From positions 3,658,001-3,722,000 of the forward strand of contig NZ_CP095757.1 in the NCBI RefSeq assembly GCF_023093535.1: a DNA stretch of 64,000 nt. Reading direction: 5' to 3'. The DNA is from Halovivax limisalsi. Its GTDB lineage: Archaea; Halobacteriota; Halobacteria; Halobacteriales; Natrialbaceae. Of this stretch, positions 17,792 to 26,328 are shown piece after piece. Positions within the stretch are counted from its first letter, which is position 1. The number at the start of each line of letters is the position of its first letter. The notes beneath the pieces are model-generated. The model had not been told where the DNA came from. It made no database searches and worked only from the letters and a program-made list of their open reading frames with translations. A program made the translations under genes and the position numbers.

Positions 17792-18436
17792 TTACGTCGC
17801 CCTCGACCGCCTGTACGCATCGAACAGCGCCGGCAGGCCGAGCGGGAGCGCCAGCGCACCGTAGGTCGCCTCCGTCGCGACGGCGAGCGACGATCGGCGG
17901 ACGACGAGCCCGAACGCGACGACGCCGATCGATGCGACGAGGTACGCCAAGTTGCTCCACAGCGGGTCGTACGTCGAGCAGTACGCCCAGCAGACGAACG
18001 TGTACGCCGGCGCGTTCCACGTCGCGGGCGTGGGTTTCGGCCAGAAGAACCGACAGTACGTCGTCAGCGTTATCATCGCGACGGTCGGCAGTCCGACGAG
18101 CCACGTGGCTGGACCGAATCGCCAGCGACCCGCTACCCGCTCGTAGCCCCGAAGGAACGCCGCGGGCGCACACGCGATCCACAGCCAGATGCCGACCGTA
18201 TAGCTCACCGGCCAGTGCTCGATCCGGGGCTGGGTGATCGGAATGCGGTAGGCCCCCGGCAGTGAGAACCAGGGGAATGACGGGTCGGGAACCGCGTTCG
18301 TGAACAGCGCGAGCAGACAGAGGGTAGTTCCGACGACGAGGCCCCAGAGTCCGTACCGGGTATACGTCGCCAGCCAGTCAGGGAGTTGTCGTTCCGGGCG
18401 CCCGACCGTCGTTGAATCGGCGGTGTTTCTGCTCAT
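17792..18436 (-). CDS. multi-pass membrane protein, unknown
   Basis: A 214-residue protein with about five hydrophobic segments (for example GLWGLVVGTTLCLLALFTNA, YTVGIWLWIACAPAAFL, WLVGLPTVAMITLTTYC and YLVASIGVVAFGLVV). Several Trp, Cys and Pro residues lie in loops. Its start is seven bases after the stop of the YHS permease gene on the same strand, so it is probably co-transcribed with that gene, but no family is recognised. Confidence 0.7.
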   Translation of the reverse strand: MSRNTADSTTVGRPERQLPDWLATYTRYGLWGLVVGTTLCLLALFTNAVPDPSFPWFSLPGAYRIPITQPRIEHWPVSYTVGIWLWIACAPAAFLRGYERVAGRWRFGPATWLVGLPTVAMITLTTYCRFFWPKPTPATWNAPAYTFVCWAYCSTYDPLWSNLAYLVASIGVVAFGLVVRRSSLAVATEATYGALALPLGLPALFDAYRRSRAT

Positions 18437-18443
18437 GGGTCAA

Positions 18444-19844
18444 TCAGTGGTGGTCGTGTCCGCCGGTGGCTGCCCCCGAAGCGACGGGTTCGATCTGATC
18501 AAACTCGCCGGGCATCTCCTCGAACCGACGCTTGCACGCGTTCGAGCAGAAGTGGTACGTCTCGCCGTCACGGGTCACAGTCGGTCCAGAATCATCGGTC
18601 CGCATCCCGCAGACTGGATCGCGATACTGACCGGGAGCCCCGAGGCCCCGACGGTAGACAAAGAGAAGGAACCCGGAGAGCGCGAACGCGATCAGGTTGA
18701 GGTAGAACGTGTAGTTCAGTTCGAAGTACGTTTGCTCGGACGCGGTCGTCCCACCGGCGAGGTTGGGGACGATGCCGAGCGCGTCGAACAGCTGTTCCAT
18801 GAGAAAGCCCGTGAAGGCCATCGTCACGAAGAAGACGCCGAGGATGTAGGCCATCACCGTCAGGCCGTAGTACTTGCGGTAGACGTTGAGGACGGGGATC
18901 GTGATCAGGTCGGCGTAGACGAAGGCGATGACGCCGGCGAAGCTGACGCCGCCGCCCCATAGCGCGACGGCGAAGGGGACGTTCCCCATGCTCCCGACGA
19001 AACTGAGGACGGCGATGGCCACGCCCATGACGGCGTTCTCCGCGCTCGCGAGCAACCCGTCGCCCTGGAGGAACAGCGAGTTCCAGACCCACTGCGGGAC
19101 GAAGACGATGACGAACCCGGAGATGAGGAAGCCAGCGATGACGTCCTTGTAGAGCATCGACCACTCCTTGCGGTACTGGTTGCCGATCTTGTACCAGCCG
19201 CCCCACGACAGGAGTTCGTCGCGCCAGCCACCGGTGCTGGCCGCTTCCTGCCGGTAGGTCTCCACGCAGCCCTCCGAGCAGAATTTGAGCGTCTCCCCGC
19301 CGTCGGTGACGATGGAATGCTCGTCGTTGCCTTCCATTCCGCAGGTTGGATCCTCGCTGACGCCGTGCTCGTGGTCGCGCTCGTTCAGTTCCTCTCGGAC
19401 GTCCTCGAAGAGATTCTCGGGCAGGGTCAGGTGGACGATGACCGCCATCACCGCGATGAGGATCACGCCGCCGAGCAGTTCGGCGACGAGGAACTCCCAG
19501 CCAAGCAGGATGAGGATCATCAGCCCGAGTTCGACGATGAGGTTCGTCGAGGCGAACATGAACGCGAGGAAGTTCACGACGTGGGCACCTTTTTTGAAGA
19601 GCCCCCTGCCGATGGCGACGGCGCCGAAGCTACAGCCGCTGCTAGCAGCCCCGAACAGCGTCGCTTTCGTCAGGCCGGCGACGTCGCCCTCACCGAGGAC
19701 GGACGCCATCCGCTCCTTGGAGACGTAGACCTGGACGAGGCTGGTGATCACCAGCCCCATGATGATCGCCCACGCCGCCGTCCAGAGGAAGCCGACGCCG
19801 ATCCGCAGCGCCTCGAACGCCTGGGGGAGGAGTTCGGCCTGCAT
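18444..19844 (-). CDS. ArsP/SO_0444-like permease with two YHS domains
   Basis: A 466-residue membrane permease of the DUF318 / ArsP-like family, members of which export metal(loid)s or organoarsenicals. Two blocks of membrane helices carry the paired motifs ATLFGAASSGCSFGAVAIG and LSFVGSMGNVPFAVALWGGG. A YHS metal-binding domain (DPTCGM ... FCSEGC) is inserted between the blocks, and a second YHS domain (DPVCGM ... FCSNAC) lies near the C-terminus before a GGHDHH tail. The Cys and His residues suggest binding of Cu, Zn or a similar ion. The neighbouring HMA chaperone and SHOCT gene support a metal-efflux role; the ion is not known. Confidence 0.85.
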   Translation of the reverse strand: MQAELLPQAFEALRIGVGFLWTAAWAIIMGLVITSLVQVYVSKERMASVLGEGDVAGLTKATLFGAASSGCSFGAVAIGRGLFKKGAHVVNFLAFMFASTNLIVELGLMILILLGWEFLVAELLGGVILIAVMAVIVHLTLPENLFEDVREELNERDHEHGVSEDPTCGMEGNDEHSIVTDGGETLKFCSEGCVETYRQEAASTGGWRDELLSWGGWYKIGNQYRKEWSMLYKDVIAGFLISGFVIVFVPQWVWNSLFLQGDGLLASAENAVMGVAIAVLSFVGSMGNVPFAVALWGGGVSFAGVIAFVYADLITIPVLNVYRKYYGLTVMAYILGVFFVTMAFTGFLMEQLFDALGIVPNLAGGTTASEQTYFELNYTFYLNLIAFALSGFLLFVYRRGLGAPGQYRDPVCGMRTDDSGPTVTRDGETYHFCSNACKRRFEEMPGEFDQIEPVASGAATGGHDHH

Positions 19845-19853
19845 CGTTCGGCC

Positions 19854-20279
19854 CTACCGGTCCGATTCGAGTCGTTCGCGACGCCGTTCGAACTCCTCGT
19901 CGTCGATTTCGCCCCGAGCGTAGGCGGATCGGAGCTCTTCGAGGGCTGGATCGGTCGATTTCGACCGAGACCTCAGGGCCCGATAGCCGAGGTACCCGGC
20001 ACCGACGAGGAGCGCCAGGAACAGCAGTTGCATTACAGCCCAGACGACGAACATCCAGCCCGGTACCACGTCGCCGGCTCCCCACATCGGGTGCCCCCAG
20101 TCACCACCCATTGTGGGGCCCATCATACCGAATCCCATCGCAAACGCTGGAAGGATGAAAAGCACCACGATGATTGCGAGGGCGATCCAGACGAGTTGCC
20201 GGTCCGTCGTATCGGGAGTCATGGCCATCACCGTCGAGTCGCGTCGAAACGCGATCTCTACCTGTACGTACGGGAGCAT
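19854..20279 (-). CDS. SHOCT-domain membrane protein
   Basis: Two membrane segments (LVWIALAIIVVLFILPAFAMGF and WMFVVWAVMQLLFLALLVGAGY) are followed by a C-terminal SHOCT motif, DPALEELRSAYARGEIDDEE. Between the helices is a Met/Gly/His-rich loop (MGFGMMGPTMGGDWGHPMWG) of a kind that can bind copper or other soft metals. It lies just upstream of the YHS permease on the same strand, so they form an operon. A TATA-like TTAGTTT about 28 bases upstream of ATG 20279 favours that start; ATG 20228 or 20222 is possible and resembles family starts more closely. Confidence 0.8.
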   Translation of the reverse strand: MLPYVQVEIAFRRDSTVMAMTPDTTDRQLVWIALAIIVVLFILPAFAMGFGMMGPTMGGDWGHPMWGAGDVVPGWMFVVWAVMQLLFLALLVGAGYLGYRALRSRSKSTDPALEELRSAYARGEIDDEEFERRRERLESDR

Positions 20280-20478
20280 CGTTCAATGCCGTTGTCCTTC
20301 GGGGAGTAAACTAATCCGGCCTCCAGCTATTGTAATCGAAACCTTCTGTCGCTGAGACATCGGGATCGAGCGTTGGATGTGAGTCAGTTGGCCCCGAACC
20401 GACCGATTCGATAGCCGGCACGCACTTCAGTTTCGAAGGCACAATCGAGAAAGTCCGCCGGGACGTAGATGGGGTACC

Positions 20479-20676
20479 ATGTCCAGAACGCTAACCGTCG
20501 AAGGGATGAGCTGTGGCCACTGCGAGCAGACCGTCGAGGAGGCCCTCGAAGGCGTCGCCGGGGTGAACGGTGTGACGGCCGATCGCGAGAGCGATCAGGC
20601 GACAGTCGAGGGCGACGCCGACCCGGACGACCTCGTCGCTGCCGTCGAAGACGCCGGGTACGACGCGAGCGCCTGA
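20479..20676 (+). CDS. HMA-domain metal chaperone, CopZ-like
   Basis: A 65-residue heavy-metal-associated domain with the GMSCGHCEQTVEEAL motif; the two cysteines bind Cu(I) or a similar ion. The end DDLVAAVEDAGYDA is the usual last helix and strand. It is divergent from the SHOCT/permease operon across a 199-base region. In the family it delivers metal to P-type ATPases or permeases or senses it. A decayed second copy with the same upstream DNA lies at 23995-24325. Confidence 0.9.
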   Translation: MSRTLTVEGMSCGHCEQTVEEALEGVAGVNGVTADRESDQATVEGDADPDDLVAAVEDAGYDASA

Positions 20677-20720
20677 CGACGAGATGCAGTACGACTCGAC
20701 GACCGAGCTACCATCCGTCG

Positions 20721-20928
20721 TTACTCGGGCGACCACTCGCACGCGTCGCCGGCGGTGAGGCCGTTCTCTTCGACGGACGCCGACAAGCACGCGTAGTTGC
20801 AGAAGTACGTCGGCGAGCCACAGTCGTCGGTGCAATCGCGGACGCAAATGGGCTCGTGGTCGAAGATTCGGGACTGGCAGCACGCACAGGTCTGGCCCTT
20901 CGTCGGGGCTCAAGACGGTGGTCGACAT
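20721..20928 (-). pseudogene. Cys-rich metal-binding protein, frameshifted
   Basis: From ATG 20928 the frame begins MSTTVLSPDEG and then leaves the coding frame. One base away, a frame reads QTCACCQSRIFDHEPICVRD, then CTDDCGSPTYFCNYACLSAS and a short tail ending CEWSPE at a stop (20721-20723). Removing one base from GGGCC near 20895-20899 joins them into a protein of about 69 residues with nine to ten cysteines. YFCNYAC resembles the Cys pair of TRASH/YHS metal-binding domains, and the gene lies next to metal-handling genes. It is either a recent pseudogene or an intact gene with a sequencing indel. The metal-binding role is inferred. Confidence 0.55.
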
Positions 20929-21076
20929 GGGCGGTAGTACGTCGGCGGTCCAGGAAATCGGTTCGCGTACTGCGGACGGTCGAGACGACGAGGAGACCGC
21001 TCACGCCTCGGCATCGCGAACACCATCATCAGACCGGCCGCGGCTCGATCGGCCGGCACCGTATCGTCGTGGAGAA

Positions 21077-21808
21077 TCAGGTGACGGTCATCCGGCGATA
21101 GAATGCGCCGGTCGTGATGGCGGTGAGGACGCCGAGGTAGAGGAGCGTCCAGCCGACCGATGCAATCTCGACGGTGCCGGTGAAACCGGCTTCCATTGCG
21201 ACGCGAAGTGGGTAGTGACCGGGGAGGAATTGGGCGGCGGGTGGCGGGTTCGTTGCGAGGGGGTTCTGGAAGATGAAGAGGTCGATCATCGAGCCGAAGA
21301 GGATGAGGTAGACGCCAGTGATGCGCGCAAGCAGGACGCCTGCGAGCACGCCGACCATCCCGTAGACGAGTGCCGTGAGACCCGTACCGAGGACGAACCA
21401 GCCGACGTGTTCCGGTTCGAACGCGGTGAGCATCACGCCGACGGAGACGACGGTAGCGACGGCCGCGACGCCGAGGAGAAGGCCGACGCGAGCGAGGACG
21501 ACCTGGTGGGCGCGGTAGCCGGCGACGACGAGCCGCGAGTCAGCGACTGCCGAGCTGTGCATCAGGAACAGCCCGGTAATGCCCGACAGCAACGCCGCGG
21601 TCATTGGGGTGGTGAACGCTGGAAATGCCTCGTCGAGCGGCGTCCGCACGACTTCGCCACCCAGGTGGACGACGGCAGTTCCCTCGGGCGCGACGAGCGT
21701 GAACAGGTAGATGACGTAGGCGGGGGCGAACACGAGGAGTGCCAGGAGTAACGGCGTCCGACGCAGTTCCGTCGCCCCACTTCGGAGAGCGGTGCCGACG
21801 CGAGTCAC
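21077..21808 (-). CDS. ABC exporter permease subunit
   Basis: A 243-residue membrane protein with six hydrophobic segments and a short cytoplasmic N-terminus (LRSGATELRRTPLLLALLVF), like ABC-2-type permeases. Its start overlaps the stop of the second permease (21805-21808), and the ATPase gene is upstream, giving one three-gene operon. The substrate is unknown. Transporters of this layout export drugs, lipids or peptides. The MarR/GbsR-type gene divergent from the operon suggests induction by the transported compound. Confidence 0.8.
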   Translation of the reverse strand: MTRVGTALRSGATELRRTPLLLALLVFAPAYVIYLFTLVAPEGTAVVHLGGEVVRTPLDEAFPAFTTPMTAALLSGITGLFLMHSSAVADSRLVVAGYRAHQVVLARVGLLLGVAAVATVVSVGVMLTAFEPEHVGWFVLGTGLTALVYGMVGVLAGVLLARITGVYLILFGSMIDLFIFQNPLATNPPPAAQFLPGHYPLRVAMEAGFTGTVEIASVGWTLLYLGVLTAITTGAFYRRMTVT

Positions 21809-22578
21809 GCTGACCCTCCGTTCGACGTGAGCCAGCCATTCCCAGCCGTGTGGCCGTAGGCGACGAACGCGATGACGAGTAATCCGAGTACCCAGCCGAG
21901 TGCGGGGAGGAGGTGGCCCGATGCAACTTCGCCGTCCAGCACTGCGTTGACGAAGAGTTCGTGAGAATGAAACAGTGGAACGAAGCCGGTCACACCTATC
22001 TCACCGACGAGGGGGAGCGTCGTCGATGCGTCGATCGGGAAGAGCCCTGACGAGAGGGCGTTGTCGATGTCGGCCATGAACACGAGGACGATCGAGCCTT
22101 CGAGTTCTCGCGGGACGAGCGTCCCGACGATCACCCCCATCAGTCCGTAAATGAGAGCGGCGAGGACGAGGAAACCGAACGCGAGCGCGGGGGCAGCGAC
22201 CTCGACGGTGTCGATGAGCGTGGCGAGGGCGACGGTTGCGCCGGCGACCGCGACGATGAGCATTGTGAGGAGGCGCGTCGCGAGGAGTTCCCACCGGGGG
22301 AAGCCGGCGATGACGGCGCGTTCGTCACCGCGACGAGCACTGATGACCTGGAAGAGGCCGACGAGGCCGGCGAGAAACGCGACGGCAAACAGCGTCCCGG
22401 TCATGCGGCCGACGGTCGCTGGATCCGCACCGAGGGTGGGGAGTTGTGGGAACGATTTCACGGCGACGCCGTACATTTCGATGACGATCGGCGGGAGGGC
22501 GAGCAGCATGACCAGCGTGAGGGGCTGGCGAGCGAGTTCGGTAACACGGAGTCGGGTGACGGTCGTGAGGCGGCTCAT
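21805..22578 (-). CDS. ABC exporter permease subunit
   Basis: A 257-residue ABC-2-like permease from ATG 22578 with a cytoplasmic start (LTTVTRLRVTELARQPLTLV) and six membrane segments (for example LFAVAFLAGLVGLFQVISA and LLATRLLTMLIVAVAGATVA). It resembles the downstream permease in length and layout, so the two probably form a heterodimeric channel. The start is next to the stop of the ATPase gene; a much longer reading frame upstream in this frame only shadows the ATPase gene. Confidence 0.82.
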   Translation of the reverse strand: MSRLTTVTRLRVTELARQPLTLVMLLALPPIVIEMYGVAVKSFPQLPTLGADPATVGRMTGTLFAVAFLAGLVGLFQVISARRGDERAVIAGFPRWELLATRLLTMLIVAVAGATVALATLIDTVEVAAPALAFGFLVLAALIYGLMGVIVGTLVPRELEGSIVLVFMADIDNALSSGLFPIDASTTLPLVGEIGVTGFVPLFHSHELFVNAVLDGEVASGHLLPALGWVLGLLVIAFVAYGHTAGNGWLTSNGGSA

Positions 22579-22579
22579 G

Positions 22580-23335
22580 TCATCCCTCCTGCTCTGCGGC
22601 TTCGTCGGGGTCGGTCGGGGTCTGTGCACCGTGTACTGAATCCCTGGTCTGTCGTGGGACGGCCGCTTGCTCGGAGAGGGTTCCGTCTTCGAGTTCGAGG
22701 ATGCGATCGAAGCGTTCGCGTTCGCTGATGAGGTGCGAGATGATGGCGATCGTGGTGCCGTTCTCGACGAGGGAGTCTGTGAGGTTCCAGAACGCGAGGT
22801 AGGTTTCCCAGTCGAAGCCGGTGTAGGGTTCGTCGAGGAGTAGCAGGTCGGGTTCGTGGAGGAGCGCGATGGCGAGATTGACTTTCTGTCGGTTGCCACC
22901 CGAAAGATGGTCGACGCGGTACTCGAGGAACTCGTCGAAGTCGAGGCGGTCGGCGAGTGCGTCGCGGCGATCCACGACGCGTTCGTCGTGGAGGTCGTAG
23001 GCTTCACCGAACAGGTCGAAACTCTCCGCGACGGTGAGCCGATCGTACAGGAGCGTCTCCTGCGGACACCATCCGATCGTTCCGTCTCGCGTGACGTGGC
23101 CGGCGTCGGCCTGAAGCGCGCCGACGAGGATCTTCATCAACGTCGACTTGCCGGAGCCGTTGCCGCCGACGATCCCGACGATTTCGCCCTCGGTGAGTGT
23201 GACGTCCGCGCCGGTCAGGACCTCGACTGAACGACCCACGAAGGGGACCAGGGACTGGTAGGTCTTTACGAGACCAGTGGCTTCGAGAACGACTGAGCCA
23301 TCGACGTCGCCGTTAGAGGTCGGTTTGTCCAACAT
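22580..23335 (-). CDS. ABC exporter ATP-binding subunit
   Basis: A 251-residue ABC ATPase: Walker A VGGNGSGKSTLMKIL, Q-loop CPQETLLYDRLTV, signature LSGGNRQKVNLAIALL, Walker B LLLLDEPYTGFD and switch His in IAIISHLI. First gene of the exporter operon. Its ATG (23333-23335) touches the palindromic sites at 23336-23361, so the promoter lies under the probable operator. Confidence 0.92.
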   Translation of the reverse strand: MLDKPTSNGDVDGSVVLEATGLVKTYQSLVPFVGRSVEVLTGADVTLTEGEIVGIVGGNGSGKSTLMKILVGALQADAGHVTRDGTIGWCPQETLLYDRLTVAESFDLFGEAYDLHDERVVDRRDALADRLDFDEFLEYRVDHLSGGNRQKVNLAIALLHEPDLLLLDEPYTGFDWETYLAFWNLTDSLVENGTTIAIISHLISERERFDRILELEDGTLSEQAAVPRQTRDSVHGAQTPTDPDEAAEQEG

Positions 23336-23361
23336 ATTCGGAATTATCCGAATATTCGGAT
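23336..23361 (+). promoter_or_regulatory. overlapping palindromic operator of regulator and ABC operon
   Basis: Three alternating half-sites: ATTCGGA (23336-23342), TCCGAAT (23347-23353) and ATTCGGA (23354-23360). The inner pair forms the perfect 16-bp palindrome ATCCGAATATTCGGAT (23346-23361). The array lies in the core promoter of the ABC operon and just upstream of the BRE/TATA of the regulator, the place for an autoregulating repressor. Confidence 0.6.
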
Positions 23362-23399
23362 CGAAACGTATTATGCCTTACGCTGGCTACAAACGACTA

Positions 23400-23951
23400 A
23401 TGAGTGACACCGATCCGGAAACCGAGTTCGACGTGAGCGAGGACGTCGAAACGGCGCGGGAAACAGTCATCGAGGCAATGGAGAGATCCGCCGACATTTA
23501 CGGGTTAAATCGAAGCTACGGTCGCCTGTACGGACTCCTCTACTTCGCCGACGAACCGGTATCCCTCGATACACTCGTCGAGGAGAGTGGCTATGCGAAG
23601 TCGACGGTGAGCACTGCAATGCAAGACATGGAACGGCTGCACCTGGTCTACCGTCGATCCGTCCCGGGCGAAGGGAAGAAAGCGTTCTACGAAGCGGAGC
23701 GCAACTTCTGGGTGGTGGTTCAAGAGTTCCTCAGGCGGGAAGTCCAGCGCGAAATCTCGGTTATGACGAGCGCCCTGAACGAGGCCGAACAGTCCCTCAC
23801 GGAAGCCGATGACCCGCAAGCGCAGGAAGATCTCGAAAAAGTTCGCGACCTGGGGCAGATGTACGAACGGAGTCAGCGTCTCGTGAATATTCTCACCGGG
23901 TCGTCCGTGGATCGACTCGCTGGCTTGCTCGATCGATTACGACGAGACTGA
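23400..23951 (+). CDS. GbsR/MarR-type transcription regulator
   Basis: A 183-residue winged-helix protein of the GbsR branch of MarR regulators. GLNRSYGRLYGLLYFADEPV is the first helix pair, SLDTLVEESGYAKSTVSTAM carries the recognition helix, and HLVYRRSVPGEGKKAFYEAE is the wing. A long C-terminal helix (about residues 95-170) should dimerise. ATG 23400 is chosen because GTATTATG lies about 27 bases upstream with a CGAAA element before it; ATG 23373 would add nine residues. It is divergent from the ABC exporter with palindromic half-sites between, so it probably controls both. Confidence 0.85.
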   Translation: MSDTDPETEFDVSEDVETARETVIEAMERSADIYGLNRSYGRLYGLLYFADEPVSLDTLVEESGYAKSTVSTAMQDMERLHLVYRRSVPGEGKKAFYEAERNFWVVVQEFLRREVQREISVMTSALNEAEQSLTEADDPQAQEDLEKVRDLGQMYERSQRLVNILTGSSVDRLAGLLDRLRRD

Positions 23952-23994
23952 TTCCGAGTTGTCGCCGATTGCAACGCTGCTAGTCGATTATAAT

Positions 23995-24325
23995 CGTCAT
24001 CGAGTCGCGATGGAACGCGATCGCTATCTAGAGAGACGGGTGCATCGTTCAATGCCATTGCCCTTCGAATAGGAAACTAATACGGCCCCAGCTAGTTACA
24101 ATCGAAAGGACGTGTGGCGGTCACTTCGCGTTCGAGCGTCGGATGTGAGTCGATCGCATCGGAACGGCCCGAATCGAGACCCTGGTCCGACTCCGGTTTC
24201 GAAGGCGCAATCGAAAAAGTCCGCCGGTGCGTAAATAGATGTCCAGAACGCTAACCGTCGTAGGGATGACCTGCGGCCACTGCGAGCAAACCGTCGAGGA
24301 GGCGGGCTTCGACGCGAGCCCCTGA
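23995..24325 (+). pseudogene. decayed copy of the HMA chaperone locus
   Basis: This stretch matches 20225-20676 in outline: CATCGTTCAATGCC, the AGGAAACTAATACGG-like promoter block, CAATCGA(A/G)AAAGTCCGCCGG and the gene start ATGTCCAGAACGCTAACCGT recur in order. The small frame at 24239-24325 keeps the metal-binding GMTCGHCEQTVEEA and then jumps to GFDASP, leaving 28 residues. The 37 residues lost lie between imperfect 11-base repeats (GTCGAGGAGGC and GTCGAAGACGC), so a slippage or recombination deletion is likely. On the other strand, the matching SHOCT gene start has a stop after five codons. The rest up to 24555 shows no gene. Confidence 0.7.
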
Positions 24326-24555
24326 CCGCGAGTGGCGTGACCCCGGTTCAACGTTGCAGGCGCGCGATACGGGACTCCCCGGCTGTTCGCCGAGCGGTTC
24401 GAATCCCATCGCGGGAGTCTCGCACCGCGTCTCGTGCGAACCAGTTCGACACAAGAGAATGCGGACAGTAGCGGGGCTCGAGCGGCCGGATCGGAGCGCC
24501 GGAAGGGACGGACGACCGGATGGCGAGCGCGCGAGAGTCGGGACGATCGCTCGGA

Positions 24556-25203
24556 TCAGGTGTAGAAGTACGCGAGAACGCCGACGACGTCGATGAGAAC
24601 GTGTCCGATCACGACGGGAAACAACGATCGGGTGCGAACGTACACGGCGGTGAAGAGTCCGGCGACGACGGCGATCTGCAGAACGGTCCCGGCCGGATAC
24701 GAGGGAGCGTGTGCGACCGTGAACAGCCCCCAGGTGATGGTCCCCGCCAGGAGCGGCGTATATCCCGCATCGGTCAACCGTTCGATCGGATAGCCCCGGA
24801 AGAGCACCTCCTCCGTGACGCCCGCCGTGATCGCACTGAAGAGACCGACGGCCAGCGACGGGCGGGAGATCCCATCTCGAACCGGCAGTCCGAAGTTGCT
24901 GACGATCGAATCGGTGATCACGAACACGCCAACCCCGAGAACCACGATCGCGAGGATCCGCGCGGCGTCAATCAGTCGCGGGCGGCGGAGCCCGATCGAA
25001 GACAACGGTTGCTCCTCGAACCGTACCACGATCACGACGAGTATCAAGACGAGTAGCCACTTGACGAGATCTCCCTCGAGAGCCCCGATCTCGACGGGCA
25101 GGGCCGCGAGCACCGGCAACGCGAACAGTGCGAGTACGAGCCCGATCGCCGTCCACGGCCGTTCGAGTCCGTCGACGTCGTCCGGTAGCAACCCGGCGTT
25201 CAT
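24556..25203 (-). CDS. CPBP intramembrane metalloprotease
   Basis: A membrane protein of 215 residues with about seven hydrophobic segments and the CPBP/CAAX-protease motifs: EEVLFRG (Glu-Glu-x3-Arg), FTVAHAPSY, and HVLIDVVG near the C-terminus. In eukaryotes relatives trim prenylated proteins; in prokaryotes many serve in bacteriocin immunity or unknown processing. ATG 25203 is preferred: AATTATGT lies about 27 bases upstream, and the longer frame begins with TTG. The gene is transcribed alone, and its substrate is unknown. Confidence 0.88.
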   Translation of the reverse strand: MNAGLLPDDVDGLERPWTAIGLVLALFALPVLAALPVEIGALEGDLVKWLLVLILVVIVVRFEEQPLSSIGLRRPRLIDAARILAIVVLGVGVFVITDSIVSNFGLPVRDGISRPSLAVGLFSAITAGVTEEVLFRGYPIERLTDAGYTPLLAGTITWGLFTVAHAPSYPAGTVLQIAVVAGLFTAVYVRTRSLFPVVIGHVLIDVVGVLAYFYT

Positions 25204-25489
25204 ACGGTACAATTAATATGTTTTCTACATAATTCTTTGTTCGACCGCGGCGAGCGGCCGCCGAGGTCGACGGAGGCGACTCGCCCGCCGCTGGGATACG
25301 ACGATCGGCAGTTGACGTCCTCCCACGCTGCGGCCGCGGACCGCTCCTCGTACAGCGGTACCGGCGGGTGGCACCCCCGCGAGCCGCTCGGTCGGACGAA
25401 CGATGAACCGCCCGACTGCCAGTCCCCGGCGACGTCGAACGCGCGACCTCGCGGACAGCGGCGGTGACCGGCGACGCGAACCGCGGCGC

Positions 25490-26233
25490 TCAGCCGTCGA
25501 GAGCGCCCTCGACCGCGGACCCGATCAGTCCGGCGTCGGAGCCGTAGATAACGAAATCCATCTCCTCGCGGTAGGCCCGCACGTCCGCGGCCGCCGTCGC
25601 GAAGGTCCCGACGCCGACGTCCGCGGCGCGGGCGGCCTCGACGATGCGGTCGATCGCCGCGTCGAGTTCCGGGTCGGTCTTCGAGACGCCGAGCGAGAGC
25701 GAGAGGTCCGTCGGACCGATCATCAGCGCCGTGACGCGCTCGGCGTCGGCGATAGCATCGACGGTTTCGAGGCCGGCTTCGGTCTCGATCTGCGGGACGA
25801 TTCCCAGTTCCTCGCGGACCCACTCGAAGTACGCCTCGCGGTCGCGCGCCCCGAACTCGCCCGCACGCGTCCCCATCGAGAGACTCCGGTCGTCCTCGTA
25901 TTGGGTTTCCGCCAGGACGTTCCGCACGGCCGCCGGCGATTCGACCTGCGGGATCATCAGCGCGTGTGCCCCCGCGTCCAGGAAGCAGTTCACGAAGTCG
26001 AACTCCGTGGTCGCCAGCCTGACCATCACCCGGAGGCCGCCCGCGTCCGCGGCTCGAACGATCGATTCGACGGTTTCGAGGTCGACCGACGTGTGCTGGC
26101 GATCCACCACGAGAAAGTCGAGCGGTGACGCGCCGAGCGCCTCCGCCAGCGTCGGCGACTTACTCTTGAAGAACGTGCCGATCGAGGTCGGTCGGTCGGA
26201 CAGCTGTGCGGTCATCGACTGGGGGTCGGCCAT
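25490..26233 (-). CDS. HpcH/HpaI-type aldolase
   Basis: A 247-residue TIM-barrel class II aldolase of the 4-hydroxy-2-oxovalerate/2-keto-3-deoxy family. Motifs: FLVVDRQHTSVD (metal/substrate region), a catalytic Arg in RVMVRL, MIPQVESPAAVRNVL, PQIETEAGLETVDAI with the metal-binding Glu, and GPTDLSLSLGV with the metal-binding Asp. It cleaves or forms a 2-oxoacid from pyruvate and an aldehyde; the natural substrate is unknown. ATG 26233 is selected by a TTTATCC box about 27 bases upstream. The window shows no pathway partners. Confidence 0.85.
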   Translation of the reverse strand: MADPQSMTAQLSDRPTSIGTFFKSKSPTLAEALGASPLDFLVVDRQHTSVDLETVESIVRAADAGGLRVMVRLATTEFDFVNCFLDAGAHALMIPQVESPAAVRNVLAETQYEDDRSLSMGTRAGEFGARDREAYFEWVREELGIVPQIETEAGLETVDAIADAERVTALMIGPTDLSLSLGVSKTDPELDAAIDRIVEAARAADVGVGTFATAAADVRAYREEMDFVIYGSDAGLIGSAVEGALDG

Positions 26234-26328
26234 ATCCCGAGTTGCGGGCGCCGGCGGATAAAGTCGCCGAGAGCGCACTCGCGACGCGGGATCGAGGAAT
26301 TCCCACCGGACCCGCAGGCAACCGCGAC

